The position numbers and the translations under genes are program-made. A model generated the notes under the pieces. The model made no database searches, was not told the origin of the DNA, and saw only the letters and a list, made by a program, of their open reading frames with translations. From Caenorhabditis remanei (lineage: Eukaryota > Nematoda > Chromadorea > Rhabditida > Rhabditidae), in the NCBI RefSeq assembly GCF_010183535.1, contig NC_071330.1, positions 14,055,717 through 14,119,716 of the forward strand: a stretch of 64,000 nt of DNA, in the 5' to 3' direction. Below, piece after piece: positions 1 to 10,053 of this stretch. The first letter of the stretch is position 1; each line of letters begins with the position of its first letter.

Positions 1-10
1 TGTCGCGGAG

Positions 11-300
11 CCAAAAAACCGATTATTCTTCGATTTTTTCCGATTTTTACCGATTTTCATCGGTTTTTTTTTCCTGAAAGTTCAAATTCTACGGCAGTTT
101 GTTTTCTATTTTTATAGAAAATTTGAACAAAGATGAGAAATTATCAATTTTAACGTAAAATCTAAATTGAGAACAGTGCAAAATATGATAGAAAGGTGAC
201 AAACTACTGTAGAACTTGAACTTTCAGAAAAAAAACCGATAAAAATCGGAGAAAATCGGTAAAAATCGAAGAATAATCGGTTTTTTAACCGGTTTTGAAA
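11..300. repeat. Foldback (inverted-repeat) element
   Basis: Two arms of about 85 bases (roughly 11-104 and 205-300) are reverse complements. Both are built from short CCGATTTTT-type motifs, and the outer ends read AACCGATTATTC and GAATAATCGGTT. The loop has no coding potential. It is a palindromic MITE or foldback repeat; no target duplication is clear, and the window starts too close to judge the left flank. Confidence 0.75.
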
Positions 301-419
301 CCGATGAAAACCGAAACCGATTTTAATGGGTTTTGAAGTATCGGGGGAGCACCCTGCTCATAGTAATGATTTTTTTTAGTATTTCCCTTTTAGAAATCAG
401 TACCCATGAAATTCACTTA

Positions 420-2034
420 CAGTGCTGGCCATAATTCTATCCCCTTCTGGTTTTTTCAGCATAACTTTTTTATTAGTTATCCGATTGATCTGAAACTTGG
501 CAGCAATGTGTATAAAGGTAAAAAATATGTAAAAACAAATTGGTTTTAAAATATTTTTAAAAATTTTAAAAATTTCATCTTTTTTCAAAAAACCAAGAAA
601 ATCAACAAAAATAAGAGATCGGCTAAATAGAGTCACGGAAATGAAAAATAAAAAAGAAAATGACCAGAAACAAAATTTATAAGTTCAATACTTCGTTGCG
701 TATCCACGAGAATCAATAACGGCTTGGCAACGTCTCGGCATCGAGTCCAGAAGCTTGTCGATCACCGACTTCGGGATTGCCATCCAGGCGGCTTCGAGTT
801 GCGCGAATTTTTGGTCCGCATTTGTGGCTCTAACTCCAGATAGTCGACGTTCGAGCTCTTCCCACATATGTTCAATCGGATTCAAGTCCGGACTTTGGCT
901 TGGCCACTCCAGAAGATCCACACGACGACGTTGAAACCACGAGCGAACATGGAGAGAAGTATGCTTCGGATCGTTGTCTTGCTGGAAGACGTAAGCTCTG
1001 CCGACATTTTGAAGTGCCCATGGTCTCATCGTATTCTCCAAAATATCTTCATACTGGAATCGATCCATGATACCAACGATTCTTCGTAGAGGACCCATGC
1101 CTTGGCTGGAAAAACATCCCCAAACCATGCACGATCCACCCCCATGTTTGACTGTCGGTGTTTGATACTTGGGATCAAATCTGGTTCCAATCGGACGACG
1201 AATCCATGTGTTTCCGTCGCTGCCGAACAAATTGAACTTGGATTCGTCGGACCAGACGTGTTTTGCCCACTCCTGACGTCCCCAGCTCAAATGAGCTTTT
1301 GCCCACTCAACACGGCTTCTGCGATTCTTCTCACTGATGAACGGTTTTTTGACTGGACGCCTTCCATGAAGTCCTTGAGCTTGGAGACGTCTTCGGATTG
1401 TTCTTCTGGATGGTACTGGTTCATTCGGAGAAGTCACGACGACTTGGATGTCCGTTGAGGTCCTACGAGGATCCTCTCTTGACGCTCGGATGATGTTGCG
1501 ATCCATCACATGGGTGGTTTTTCGAGGTCTTCCTGGGAGTTTTGCCAGCTCAAACGTGTTCTAAACGTTTGTATGATTTAAACAAGTGTTTTTTAACATT
1601 TACCTGATCAAGACACCTCTTGATAAGTTTACGGATTCCTGAAGGTGAGCACTGAAACTGAGCAGCAAGCATCTTGGTTGACTGTCCATTCAGATGACCA
1701 CGAAAGATGGCGGTCTTGACAGAAAGCGGGAAGTTCTTGTTGTTTGTTGGTCTAGTCATACCTAAACATCAACTTTCAAGTCAGAACATGCACTTTGGAC
1801 TTTTCAGAAAAACACAAATAATTAAAAACTGGAAAAAGTGAAAAACGTGAAAAAGTGAAAATATCGAAAAATCGAAAAAAACGCTAAAAATTTTTTATTG
1901 GATGATGCAATTTCTGTCTGCAATCTTGCGTATAGATGCTTACCGTAGGCTGAAAAATTTTCAGATCAATCGGATAACTAATAAAAAAGTTATGCTGAAA
2001 AAACCAAAAGGGGATAGAATTATGGCCAGCACTG
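420..2034 (-). mobile_element. Tc1-class transposon, complete copy
   Basis: The element is 1615 bp and is flanked on both sides by TA, the target used by Tc1/mariner elements. The ends are CAGTGCTGGCCATAATTCTA and its reverse complement, which agrees with the Tc1 terminus CAGTGCTGGCC. The inverted repeats run about 76 bases (420-495 and 1958-2034) with very few mismatches. The only gene is an intact two-exon transposase on the minus strand. The size is close to C. elegans Tc1 (1610 bp) and, from memory, to C. briggsae Tcb1 (about 1616 bp), which also has long inverted repeats. Intact ends plus an intact open reading frame suggest a young and possibly active copy. Confidence 0.96.
685..1759 (-). 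CDS. Tc1-family transposase (two exons, intact)
   Basis: Exon 1 is 1604-1759 and exon 2 is 685-1560, joined across a 43-base intron with GT and AG ends. The product is 343 aa, the same length as the C. elegans Tc1 transposase. It cuts and pastes the element by binding the inverted repeats and inserting at TA. The N-terminus holds a helix-turn-helix region (about residues 10-50), followed by a GRPRK AT-hook-like linker just after the splice. The catalytic core has the first Asp in DESKFN, the second Asp starting DNDPKH and the Glu in NPIEH, with 34 residues between the last two (DD34E). The C-terminus is YATKY. The start is the first Met, 52 codons before the splice. There is no frameshift or premature stop. 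Confidence 0.96.
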
Positions 2035-2167
2035 TACATATGAAATTATCATATTTTAGGCTGAAACGTACTGATAATGTACATAAATGATTTCGAAACA
2101 CTAAAAATAGAGTTTGGACAAAACGAAATTAAATGAAGGCTTCCTTAAAATTTTTCTCATCAGTCTA

Positions 2168-2916
2168 ACAAGGGAAGTCTTTGGAGACGCCACTTTCAAA
2201 CGACCTATAAATTTGGTCATAGGTATTTTCGACTACGGGAAGTCCATTTCTGTAATCAAAACCTGCTAAATGTATCTGCGAGCCGAGTTATGAGCTCGCA
2301 AACTTTTCATATGGTTAAGTTTTTCACATGGATTTCCAAAATGGCCGCATATACGCCTCCGCGCGGTTCCATTTGTGTTCCCAAGCGGTTTACCTGTGTT
2401 AGACGTAGCAAAAATGAGTATATCTTTCTTATACTAATTGTAGATTTAGAATTCCACATGAAAAAGCGGCTCTATTACAGTTTAGATGTCCTTTGAAAAC
2501 TTGAACGTCCCAAAAAACACTTAAACGTCCTTTGAAACATTTAAACGTCCTTTCGGATCCCAAAAATGTTCAAAAATGTTTAAACGTCCCATTAAATATT
2601 GAGACGTCCCTTGAAGTCTGAAAATTTGGTTTTAAATAATTAGACGTCCCAAAAAACATTTAAACGTCCCAAAAAATGTTTAGACGTCCCTTCAACACTA
2701 AAAGCCACTGAAAGTGTTCAAGGGACGTCTAAACTTTTGAAAGGACATCTAAACTGTAATAGAGCCGAAAAAGCTTATCCATATGAAACGTTTGAGAGAT
2801 TATAACTCGGCTCTCATAGGTTTTGACTGCAGAAATGGACTCCTTGTGGTCGAAAATGCCTATTACCAAATTTATTGGTCGTTTGAAAGCAGCGCCTCCA
2901 AAGACTTTCCTTGTAA
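2168..2916. repeat. Palindromic element with a nested MITE
   Basis: The outer arms (about 2168-2330 and 2765-2916) are imperfect reverse complements; both contain GTCTTTGGAG near the tip and ATAACTCGGCTC/GAGCCGAGTTAT further in. The left half carries about 130 extra bases and the loop is split by a hAT-like MITE. An apparent 106-codon open frame from 2783 is only the right arm read through and is not a gene. Confidence 0.7.
2468..2766. mobile_element. hAT-like MITE with AAACGTCCC subterminal repeats
   Basis: The ends are GGCTCTATTACAGTTTAGAT and the reverse complement. The element is flanked by an exact 8-base duplication GAAAAAGC (2460-2467 and 2767-2774), the length typical of hAT elements. 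The interior is filled with degenerate tandem units TTTARACGTCCC, pointing one way in the left part and the other way near the right end. It has no coding region, so it must be moved by a transposase encoded elsewhere. Related copies lie at 6434-6779, 11312-12488 and 11741-12347. Confidence 0.8.
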
Positions 2917-3499
2917 AACACTAAATGTTTACGACAATTTCAAAAGTTTTTATCAAAGCTTCTGGGCTCACACACCAAGTTCAGAATTTTATTCAGTAGC
3001 TAAACACCTACATTGTTGCTTGATACGTCTTTCTCTTCATTTTCAATCGCAACTGCAGTGGAGAGTGAATCTGACTGATGTACGTCTGAAATTCAGATTC
3101 TAATTTTTGATTTTTCGAAAATCTCTACCTTTACAATTTTTGCTCTTTTCTGACTAATTTTGAGCTCAAAACATGACAAATCTTCGAGACTCGCTCTAAT
3201 AACTACAGTAACCTCGAGTTTTCGTGGCCGGACCCGAATTTTTTAATTTTTTCTGTTTTTTTCAAACCTAGGCATGATTATACTTTTCTGAAAGCTGATT
3301 TCATGCTGATTCTAAAAATATTGATTTCATTTGATTTCAGTTAAAAATGAATGAATTACAGCAATTTGAATTTTCTATGATTTTCGAAATTTCTTGAGAA
3401 TCTGTATTTTCAACTATTTTTAGCTATAAAAACTCATTATTTACCTTCAGAATCTTTCAAAACATTGAGAAACTTCAAATAAAAGCAATAAATATAAGA
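2917..3499. other. Non-coding, mostly AT-rich spacer
   Basis: No gene is seen. Bases 3191-3345 hold a decayed copy of the dispersed family called A here: a CTACAGTAACCTCGAGTTTTCGTGG segment followed by CATGATTATACTTTTCTGAA. The rest shows nothing recognisable. Confidence 0.6.
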
Positions 3500-3846
3500 A
3501 TTCAATAAAAATAGGGAGGCGATTTGTCGACGAGCCATTCAGTAGGCTATCATGAATACATAACTGATGGAAATGAGAGGGGGGAAGGACACACAGAGTG
3601 TGGGGGGTGTCTGGGAAGGGTGTACGTAATGTATTATGTTATCGGAGTGCCGCCTGGCACCGGCTGGCAGAGAGACAGAGAGAAAGAGGACACACCTTTC
3701 CCAACCAGCTGCCTTTCCTTCTCATTCTTCTATTTAATTTGAATTTCAGCTGTACATATCTCAGTCTAATTTCACCCAATTCCAATGAAATTACCATTTT
3801 TGGATTCAAAAGATTCTTAGCTTTCAAAAAAGTATAAACAAGACTA
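3500..3846. other. Unique, purine/pyrimidine-biased segment
   Basis: This is a non-repetitive stretch with G-rich and GAGA-type runs (3570-3710), unlike the AT-rich repeats around it. No open reading frame is convincing. It could be a remnant of a promoter or a gene edge cut by the neighbouring palindrome, but nothing shows which. Confidence 0.3.
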
Positions 3847-5287
3847 CAGTGCCGGCCATAATCTTATTCCGATTTGGTTTTTCAACCATAACTTATTTCA
3901 AATTCGTCGGATTGACCTGAAACTTTGGGAAAATATTTATTGTAGAGTTTTCGTTGTATTTAAATAACAATTCTGGGTGAAAAATCATGTTTCATAGATT
4001 TTATGTAAAATTTTCAAAAATCACGAAAATTCGAGAAATCACTTATTTTTATTTCCATGACCGGTGTAACAAAAATAGACTGTATAATTAGTGTTTATGA
4101 AAGTTTTCTAATGATAATAGTCTTGATGTTTATTTTTTGACTACCGGTCTACTACTCTTGACTTGTTACCCATATCTGCCGAGCTGTTAAAGTTTGGCAG
4201 TACTAACAAATGCAGTTTTGAATTTCAAACATCTGTAAAAGTAGTGTATTCGTAGAAAACTGTATCAAAGTTTGCAAATATAATGAGAAAACTGTGGAAA
4301 ACAATTATGTAACACTTCTATCTCGATGGAAGTTCTTAATTACAGTACCGGCCAAAAGATTGTAAACTGTGGAAGTTTTCAGTTGATACTGACTAACTTT
4401 GAGAGTGTGTCATGGTAATACTGATTGTCCCATCAAGTAGATTTTTAATGGATCATACAGAACAAAGGTAGATCTTCATTTTTGAAGTTGACAACTTTTT
4501 TGTACGGACACTCCCTAGAGAGTTATGTTCATTTTAAGGAAACATCTCAAAAATCGCATTTTGCACTAAAATTGGTCGATTTGAGGGAGAAATTACTTTG
4601 TCAAAATGTAACTCGCTTGGGAGTGTCCGTACAAAAAAGTTGTCAACTTCAAAAATGAAGATCTACCTTTGTTCTGTATGATCCATTAAAAATCTACTTG
4701 ATGGGACAATCAGTATTACCATGACACACTCTCAAAGTTAGTCAGTATCAACTGAAAACTTCCACAGTTTACAATCTTTTGGCCGGTACTGTAATTAAGA
4801 ACTTCCATCGAGATAGAAGTGTTACATAATTGTTTTCCACAGTTTTCTCATTATATTTGCAAACTTTGATACAGTTTTCTACGAATACACTACTTTTACA
4901 GATGTTTGAAATTCAAAACTGCATTTGTTAGTACTGCCAAACTTTAACAGCTCGGCAGATATGGGTAACAAGTCAAGAGTAGTGGTCCGGTAGTCAAAAA
5001 ATAAACATCAAGACTATTATCATTAGAAAACTTTCATAAACACTAATTATACAGTCTATTTTTGTTACACCGGTCATGGAAATAAAAATAAGTGATTTCT
5101 CGAATTTTCGTGATTTTTGAAAATTTTACATAAAATCTATGAAACATGATTTTTCACCCAGAATTGTTATTTAAATACAACAAAAACTCTACAATAAATG
5201 TTTTCCCAAAGTTTCAGGTCAATCCGACGAATTTGAAATAAATTTTGGTCGAAAAACCAAATCGGAATAAGATTATGGCCGGCACTG
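3847..5287. mobile_element. 1441-bp near-perfect palindrome with mariner/Tc1-type ends
   Basis: The ends are CAGTGCCGGCCATAATCTTA and its reverse complement, each bordered by TA (3845-3846 and 5288-5289). The two arms (3847-4342 and 4792-5287) are reverse complements over about 496 bases with only a few mismatches, for example TCTACTAC against ACCACTAC at the same point. There is no open frame. The centre is occupied by a second palindromic element with its own mariner-type ends. Non-autonomous foldback elements of Tc1/mariner type are known in nematodes; arms this long and this similar imply recent origin or ongoing arm correction. Confidence 0.88.
4343..4791. mobile_element. Palindromic mariner-type MITE at the exact palindrome centre
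   Basis: The ends are CAGTACCGGCCAAAAGATTG and its reverse complement, bordered by TA (4341-4342 and 4792-4793). The element is 449 bp. Its midpoint (4567) equals the midpoint of the surrounding 3847-5287 palindrome. Removing it with one TA leaves TTCTTAATTAATTAAGAA, a perfect palindrome with the TA in the middle. Further family members lie at 5979-6431 and 12804-13238, with a fragment at 5735-5976; they share GGACACTCC and ACTTTTTTGTACGGACA near the middle. Confidence 0.9.
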
Positions 5288-5302
5288 TAGTTTTTTTTTA
5301 AA

Positions 5303-5712
5303 TTGAAGATCACCAGTCATCCGTGTCCCGTATCCACATGGCACTTTGAATTGACCGTTTTCACCTCGGTATTTACATGAAAGTCCGAAGTCGCAAATTT
5401 TCAATTTTTCTGAATATAAATGAATCTCACAACAAACTGTGATAAAAAAGCTTACCGTGTGAAATAAGAAGATTCTGAGGCTTGAAATCTCGGTGACAAT
5501 ATCCGTGCTTGAAAAACTTATGAACTTTTTTCATATTTGGGGAATGTGGAAGCTCAAATCATTTTGGTCTGCATACTCCATCATGATAACACCATAATCT
5601 TTAGTTTCTCGATGAATGTCGCACTCATTCTGATAATATCCTTGCTTCAACCACTTTACTTTTCACTAGCGATACTTCTCCAAAAGTTCCACATCCGAGA
5701 AATGTCTGCTAC
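5303..5712 (-). pseudogene. Protein kinase fragment, truncated
   Basis: Read on the minus strand, three kinase landmarks appear in order. There is a glycine loop GCGTFGEVSLVK (about 5650-5690), a hinge-like MMEYADQNDL (about 5560-5590) and a catalytic loop HGYCHRDFKPQNLL (about 5465-5510). A clean intron (5410-5455, GTAAG to TTCAG) follows, then the DFG segment LKICDFGLSCKYRG (about 5365-5409). It is broken: the VAIK lysine region and helix C are absent or out of frame, an in-frame stop (HIPQI then stop) precedes the catalytic loop, and the C-lobe ends at the palindrome boundary. The pattern around DFG loosely recalls CHK1-like kinases expanded in nematodes; this assignment is weak. No function is expected. 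Confidence 0.75.
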
Positions 5713-5734
5713 TTTCGAGTTCTGAAATTTGAAA

Positions 5735-5976
5735 ACTTTGGTGACGGAAAGTAGCATTTAGCAGATTCAATACTGACAAAGTTTGAGAGTGTGTCATAGT
5801 ATCACTGATTGTGCAACAAAGTAAAAAAAAATTTCTGGCGTTATCAAAACTGTTAACAACTTTTTGTACAAACATTTCCTAGCAAGTTACACATTGACAA
5901 GCAGTAAAATTGAAATGGCTGTAATTTTCAATAAAGGGCCCAAACAAAACCTATGTCAACTACAAAAATGGAGCAC
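5735..5976. repeat. Partial copy of the mariner-type MITE
   Basis: It contains CAAAGTTTGAGAGTGTGTCA and CAACTTTTTGTACAAACATT, both diagnostic of the 4343-4791 family, but lacks recognisable ends. It abuts a complete copy that starts at 5979. Confidence 0.6.
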
Positions 5977-5978
5977 TA

Positions 5979-6431
5979 CAGTACCGCTCAAAAGTATATT
6001 AAGTTTTGGTTTTTTTCAGTGAAAAATGACCAACTTTGAGAGCGTGTCATGGTTATACTGATTGTTCCATCAAGCAGATTTTTAATGGATCATATAGACC
6101 AAAAGTAGAGTTCCATTTTTGTAGTTGACAACTTTTTTGTACGGACACTCCTTAGAGAGTTATGGTCATTTTAAGGGGACAGCTCAAAAATCGCAATAAT
6201 TAACACTGAAATTGGTCGATTTGAGGAAAAATTACTTAGCCGATATGTAACTTTCTAGGGAGTGTCCGTACAAAAAAGTTGTCAACTACAAAAATGGAGC
6301 TCTATCTTTGATTTGTAAGATTTATACATATTTTACTTTGTGTGACATTCAGAATTACTATGGCACACTCTCAAAGCTGGTCATTTTCTACTGAAAACAG
6401 CCAAAGTTGATACCCTTTTTGTCTGGTACTG
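5979..6431. mobile_element. Mariner-type palindromic MITE, complete copy
   Basis: The ends are CAGTACCGCTCAAAAG and CTTTTTTGTCTGGTACTG-like, with TA at 5977-5978 and 6432-6433. It is about 453 bp and diverged from the copy at 4343-4791, so it is older. It has no open frame. Confidence 0.8.
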
Positions 6432-6433
6432 TA

Positions 6434-6779
6434 AACGTCCCTTAAAACATTTAAACGTCCTTTTCGGGTTTCAAATATTCTCAAAAATGTTTAAACGTCC
6501 CAAAAAACGTCCAGATGTTCCATATAATACTTAAACGTCCTTTGAAATTCCTAAACTTGATTTTAAATAATTAGACGTCCCAAAAAACATTCAGACGTCT
6601 CTTCAACATTAAAAGTCATTAAAAATAGTGTTCAAGAGACGCCTAAGTGTTTTTTGAGACGTTTAAACGTTTTTTGAAACGTGTATACATTCACAACTAT
6701 ATTTTGGAATTTCAAGGAACGTCTAAGCATTTTATGGGACGTTCGAGTTTTTAAAGGACATCTAAACTTGAATAGAGCC
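6434..6779. mobile_element. Truncated AAACGTCCC hAT-like MITE
   Basis: The right end GAATAGAGCC is present (ending near 6779). The left end is missing where the mariner-type MITE adjoins. The interior consists of AAACGTCCC units in opposite orientations on the two halves. Confidence 0.65.
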
Positions 6780-7203
6780 AAATAGGCTAAGTTATATATT
6801 ATATATATTTGTTAACTACAAAAATTGTTTTCTAAACATCCTTTCGAGGATTTTCAGCAAATTTTTTGTGATTTTAGAGCGGAAAATCTGAAATTTTCGT
6901 AATTTTTAACAAATTTTGTAACATTTTTTCTAATTCGAACGGTTGTATCTCAAAAATGGGCGGAGCTACCTAAAACAAAAATGTAGCTCTTAAAATTCTC
7001 TACATTTTCTTAGTTAACAACTTTTTTCTACCTCCGCCCACTTTAGAAATTCACCTGATTTTCAGGTAATAAATGAAATAATTTACTTATAAGGAAAATA
7101 AAATCAACAAAATACTCGAACGCCGTTAAAATGATTGGGATCGGATACAGAAAAAGCGAAGTTTGGTATATATAATCAGAAAATTATAAGAAAAAGCTAC
7201 AAT
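6780..7203. other. AT-rich spacer with a family B repeat remnant
   Basis: Bases 6945-7045 contain CTCAAAAATGGGCGGAGCTA and the inverted GCTCCGCCCACTTT-like half. This is a single copy of the family that is clustered at 19.8-26 kb. Otherwise there is no feature; it probably includes the 3' flank of the minus-strand gene ending at 7204. Confidence 0.5.
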
Positions 7204-8246
7204 TCAGTAGAAGTGGTTGTCAACGGTCACGCTGATTACCTCAAAGAGAGGACCGGTGTGGTCATATCGGAACAGCTCTTCGTAATTTTCTCGCAACTTG
7301 ATCTTCATACTCAACTTCACCTCTCCGTGGTTGAATGACAGTTGCTGAAAAGTCTCAAATGATTGTAAACAACATCATTTTTCCTAAAAGCTTACATTGC
7401 GGATTGAAAGTCGGAGAGCTTCAGAGAACAAGATGATATTCAAACACTTGTCTTCGAAGTATTCGTTATATAATGCTCCATAATCAAGGGTAGTGTGGAG
7501 CAGGAACTGAAATGGTAATTTGCTATGAACAATCCCAGAAATAGGAATAATGTGTAACTTACAAAAACTTGACTTCCGATTATCTCAGTTCCTCTCAATG
7601 ATCGTACCCAGTGTGGATCTTTGGTGGTGGCAGCATCGATGGTATAGTGCTAGAAATTAGAAAACAAGTGATTTAGGAGAAAATGTGTCTCAAACTCACC
7701 GCACCAGACAATTATATGTAACTATATTCGACATTTAAAAAGTTTTCTTGAAATCAATTTACCGTTCTTTTCAAAAGGACATTTTCAATTTTCGAATTGA
7801 GGATAACATTTGAGAAGATGGTCGAATACTCAAAATCCCGAGATCCGAAAATTCTGAAACCTAAATTTTCAAAATCAGTTTGTTTTTAACTTTCAGAAAA
7901 GTATAATCATGCCCCCACTCCTTGCAAGTTGGGTCCCACCACGAAAACTACAGTACTCCACTTCAGGGGTACTGTAGTTTTCGTGTCGAGACCCAACTTG
8001 CACCAAACCTAGTCGTGATTATACTTTTCTGAAGCGTCTCGATGCGTTGATTCTCAAAATCGCAATTTCAAACGTTTTGGAGCAAGATCTTACCTGTATC
8101 AGCACGTCAACACCACAAAAAAGAGCCTCTTTCTAACTGTCCTGGCGGTAGATGTACGCTGTGAGATTATCGAGCTTCTTGGCCAATTCCTCGATGGTGA
8201 TCTGGCGGTGGGGTGGTGACTGGAGCTGTCTGTTCGGCGTAATCAT
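7204..8246 (-). CDS. Small gene of unknown function (181 aa model, 5 exons)
   Basis: Proposed exons are 8138-8246, 7763-7860, 7563-7649, 7396-7506 and 7204-7344. All joins keep one frame, and the last three introns are phase 0 with clean GTAAG and TTNCAG sites. Landmarks are LAKKLDNLTAYIYRQDS early, DPHWVRSLRGTEIIGSQVF in the middle and a C-terminus ending VDNHFY. I do not recognise the family. The weak point is exon 1. The donor needed to avoid two in-frame stops is a poor GTTAGA. A leucine-rich, signal-peptide-like stretch lies just upstream in frame but has no ATG, so the start at 8246 is the first in-frame Met and may be wrong. It is half of an inverted duplication; its partner on the plus strand is broken. 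Confidence 0.5.
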
Positions 8247-8380
8247 GTCCGTGAATTCCAGCAGGAGTAGTAATAATAATAGTAATAATAATAATTCAAT
8301 AAAAATCAAAAAGACGTTTGTCGACTGCCATGTCCGGGAGGCAAATCTTAGAAATGAAGAGAACAGGGAATAGCGATGCC

Positions 8381-8388
8381 TATTTATA
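8381..8388 (-). promoter_or_regulatory. TATA box of the left copy
   Basis: On the minus strand it reads TATAAATA within CTAGTATAAATAGGCATCG, about 65 bases before the conserved GGACATGGCAGTCGAC block. The same motif and spacing occur in the right copy, which supports a real core promoter duplicated with the gene. Confidence 0.55.
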
Positions 8389-8399
8389 CTAGCCCCTCT

Positions 8400-10040
8400 T
8401 CATGCTCCAGGGAAAAAGTGGGCGTGGCTTCTCATAGGTATTAGGGAAAACCCAATTAGTCCAGCAATTAGTACCGTATTTAGTATTAAAAGGTCGAATA
8501 GTAGAGGGATGATGATGAAAATGGAGGTGTTCTGGGAATGTTAGTCTGGTAATGGCAATTTGGGGGATAATGATGATGTGACATGGGAAAATGGATGTGG
8601 TCCTGTGAGGGACTTATATTGTACAAGGAAGAGCGATCAGAAACCTGGCGCTTGGTAACTGATAGGGCTACAGTAATCCAGTAGAGAATGCAAACTGACC
8701 AAAATCATTGTTCCCTAACAGCCTAAAAGATCGCACTCATTTTAAGCTAACATTCATCTAAATCAGTTGAAAAATGACAGAGTTACAGATTTTCGAAAAA
8801 CTTCGAAATTTAAAGAAAATTCAATTTTTTATTTTTTATGAGAACAAAAACCGGCATATCTTGATTCGCTGAAACCCTAGCGACATGAAAATGAGATTTC
8901 TAGAATCACCTCGTCAAGACGGTTGAAATGAGTATAATCATGCCCATATCCGGGTACCACCAAGAAACTCCCTACTGTATGCGCCTTTAAACTAGGGAGG
9001 ATACTGTAAGCAAATTTGAACATAAAACGTATTGTAACTTTTCAGAATTTGCTCCAAAACTCTCGAAATTGCAATATTGAGAATCAGCGCATCGAGACGG
9101 TTCAGAAAAGTGTAATCACGGCTAGGTTTGCTCCAAGTTGGGTCTCGACACGAAAAGTACAGTATCCCTGGAGTGGAGTACTGTAGTTTTCGTGGTGGGA
9201 CCCAACTTGATGCGAATCTGGGCATGATTATACTTTTCTGAAAGCTCTCAAAGCGCTGAATCTGAATTTTTGTATTTCATAAGGTTTATGCGAAAACTGG
9301 ACGAGTGACGGTACTTTTTCGCTTTTAGAATTTTCGAAATTTTTTGAAAATTTGTAACTTTTTTATTTTAAGTCTTTTTCGTGCAACTTTTAAGCTCAAA
9401 ATGTTGCAAATTATCTGAATACACTTTTCCCAAAGCCCTTTTTATGCTGATTTCATTCGATAACTACAATAACCTCAAGTTTTCGTATCGGGACCCAATT
9501 TTTTCCCGGTTTTCAACGAAAATCCCAACTTATGCATGAATATACTTTTCTGAAAGCTCTTGATTCCAAAATAGCGATTTCATATAATTTCAGTCCTGAA
9601 TTACCGCAATTTGTACTTTTTTTTAGTTTTCGAAGATTTTCGAAGATTTCCGAAAATCTGTAACTCTGTCATTTTCTAGCCGATATAGATGACTGTTAGC
9701 TTAAAATGAGTGCAATATGTTAGATTGTTAAGGAACAATGATTTTGGTCAGTTTGCATTCTCTACTGGATTACTGTAGCCCTATCGGTTTCCAAGTGCCT
9801 GGTTTTTGAACATCCGAGCGCTCTACCTAGTACAATATCAGGACCACATGCCCTCTATCCATTTTCCCATGTCACATCATCATCATCATCCCCCAATTTG
9901 CCATTCCCTGACCAACATTCCCAGAATACTTCCACCATTATCATCATCCCGCTACTCTTCGACATCTTAAGGTACTAATTGCTGTTTTCCCTAATACCTA
10001 TGAGAAGCCACGCCCACTTTTTCCCTGGAGCATGAAGGGG
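8400..10040. other. Shared spacer between the divergent copies
   Basis: There is no gene. The spacer holds short GATGATGAT runs (8505-8580 and 9875-9960, mirror images). It also has family A repeats at 8930-8990, 9095-9245 and 9465-9590, with TGATTATACTTTTCTGAA ends, CGTGGTGGGACCCAACTTG cores and a GCGCCTTTAAA segment. The mirrored parts near the two TATA boxes are probably duplicated promoters. Confidence 0.6.
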
Positions 10041-10045
10041 GCTAG

Positions 10046-10053
10046 TATAAATA
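10046..10053 (+). promoter_or_regulatory. TATA box of the right copy
   Basis: TATAAATA sits in GGCTAGTATAAATAGGCATC, the mirror image of the motif at 8381-8388 and followed by the same GGACATGGCAGTCGAC block. Confidence 0.55.

Noticed and set aside
2168..2916. Second case of insertion at a palindrome centre
   Set aside because: The hAT-like MITE midpoint (2617) is about 75 bases from the midpoint of the outer arms, and the left half has an extra unpaired segment.
2783..3103. 106-codon open frame
   Set aside because: It lies in the right arm of a palindrome and crosses its end into unrelated AT-rich sequence, with no splice logic or recognisable residues.
8505..8580. ATGATGA motifs resembling snoRNA C boxes
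   Set aside because: They belong to a GATGATGAT simple repeat with no D box or terminal stem, and the mirrored copy at 9875-9960 shows the same simple repeat.
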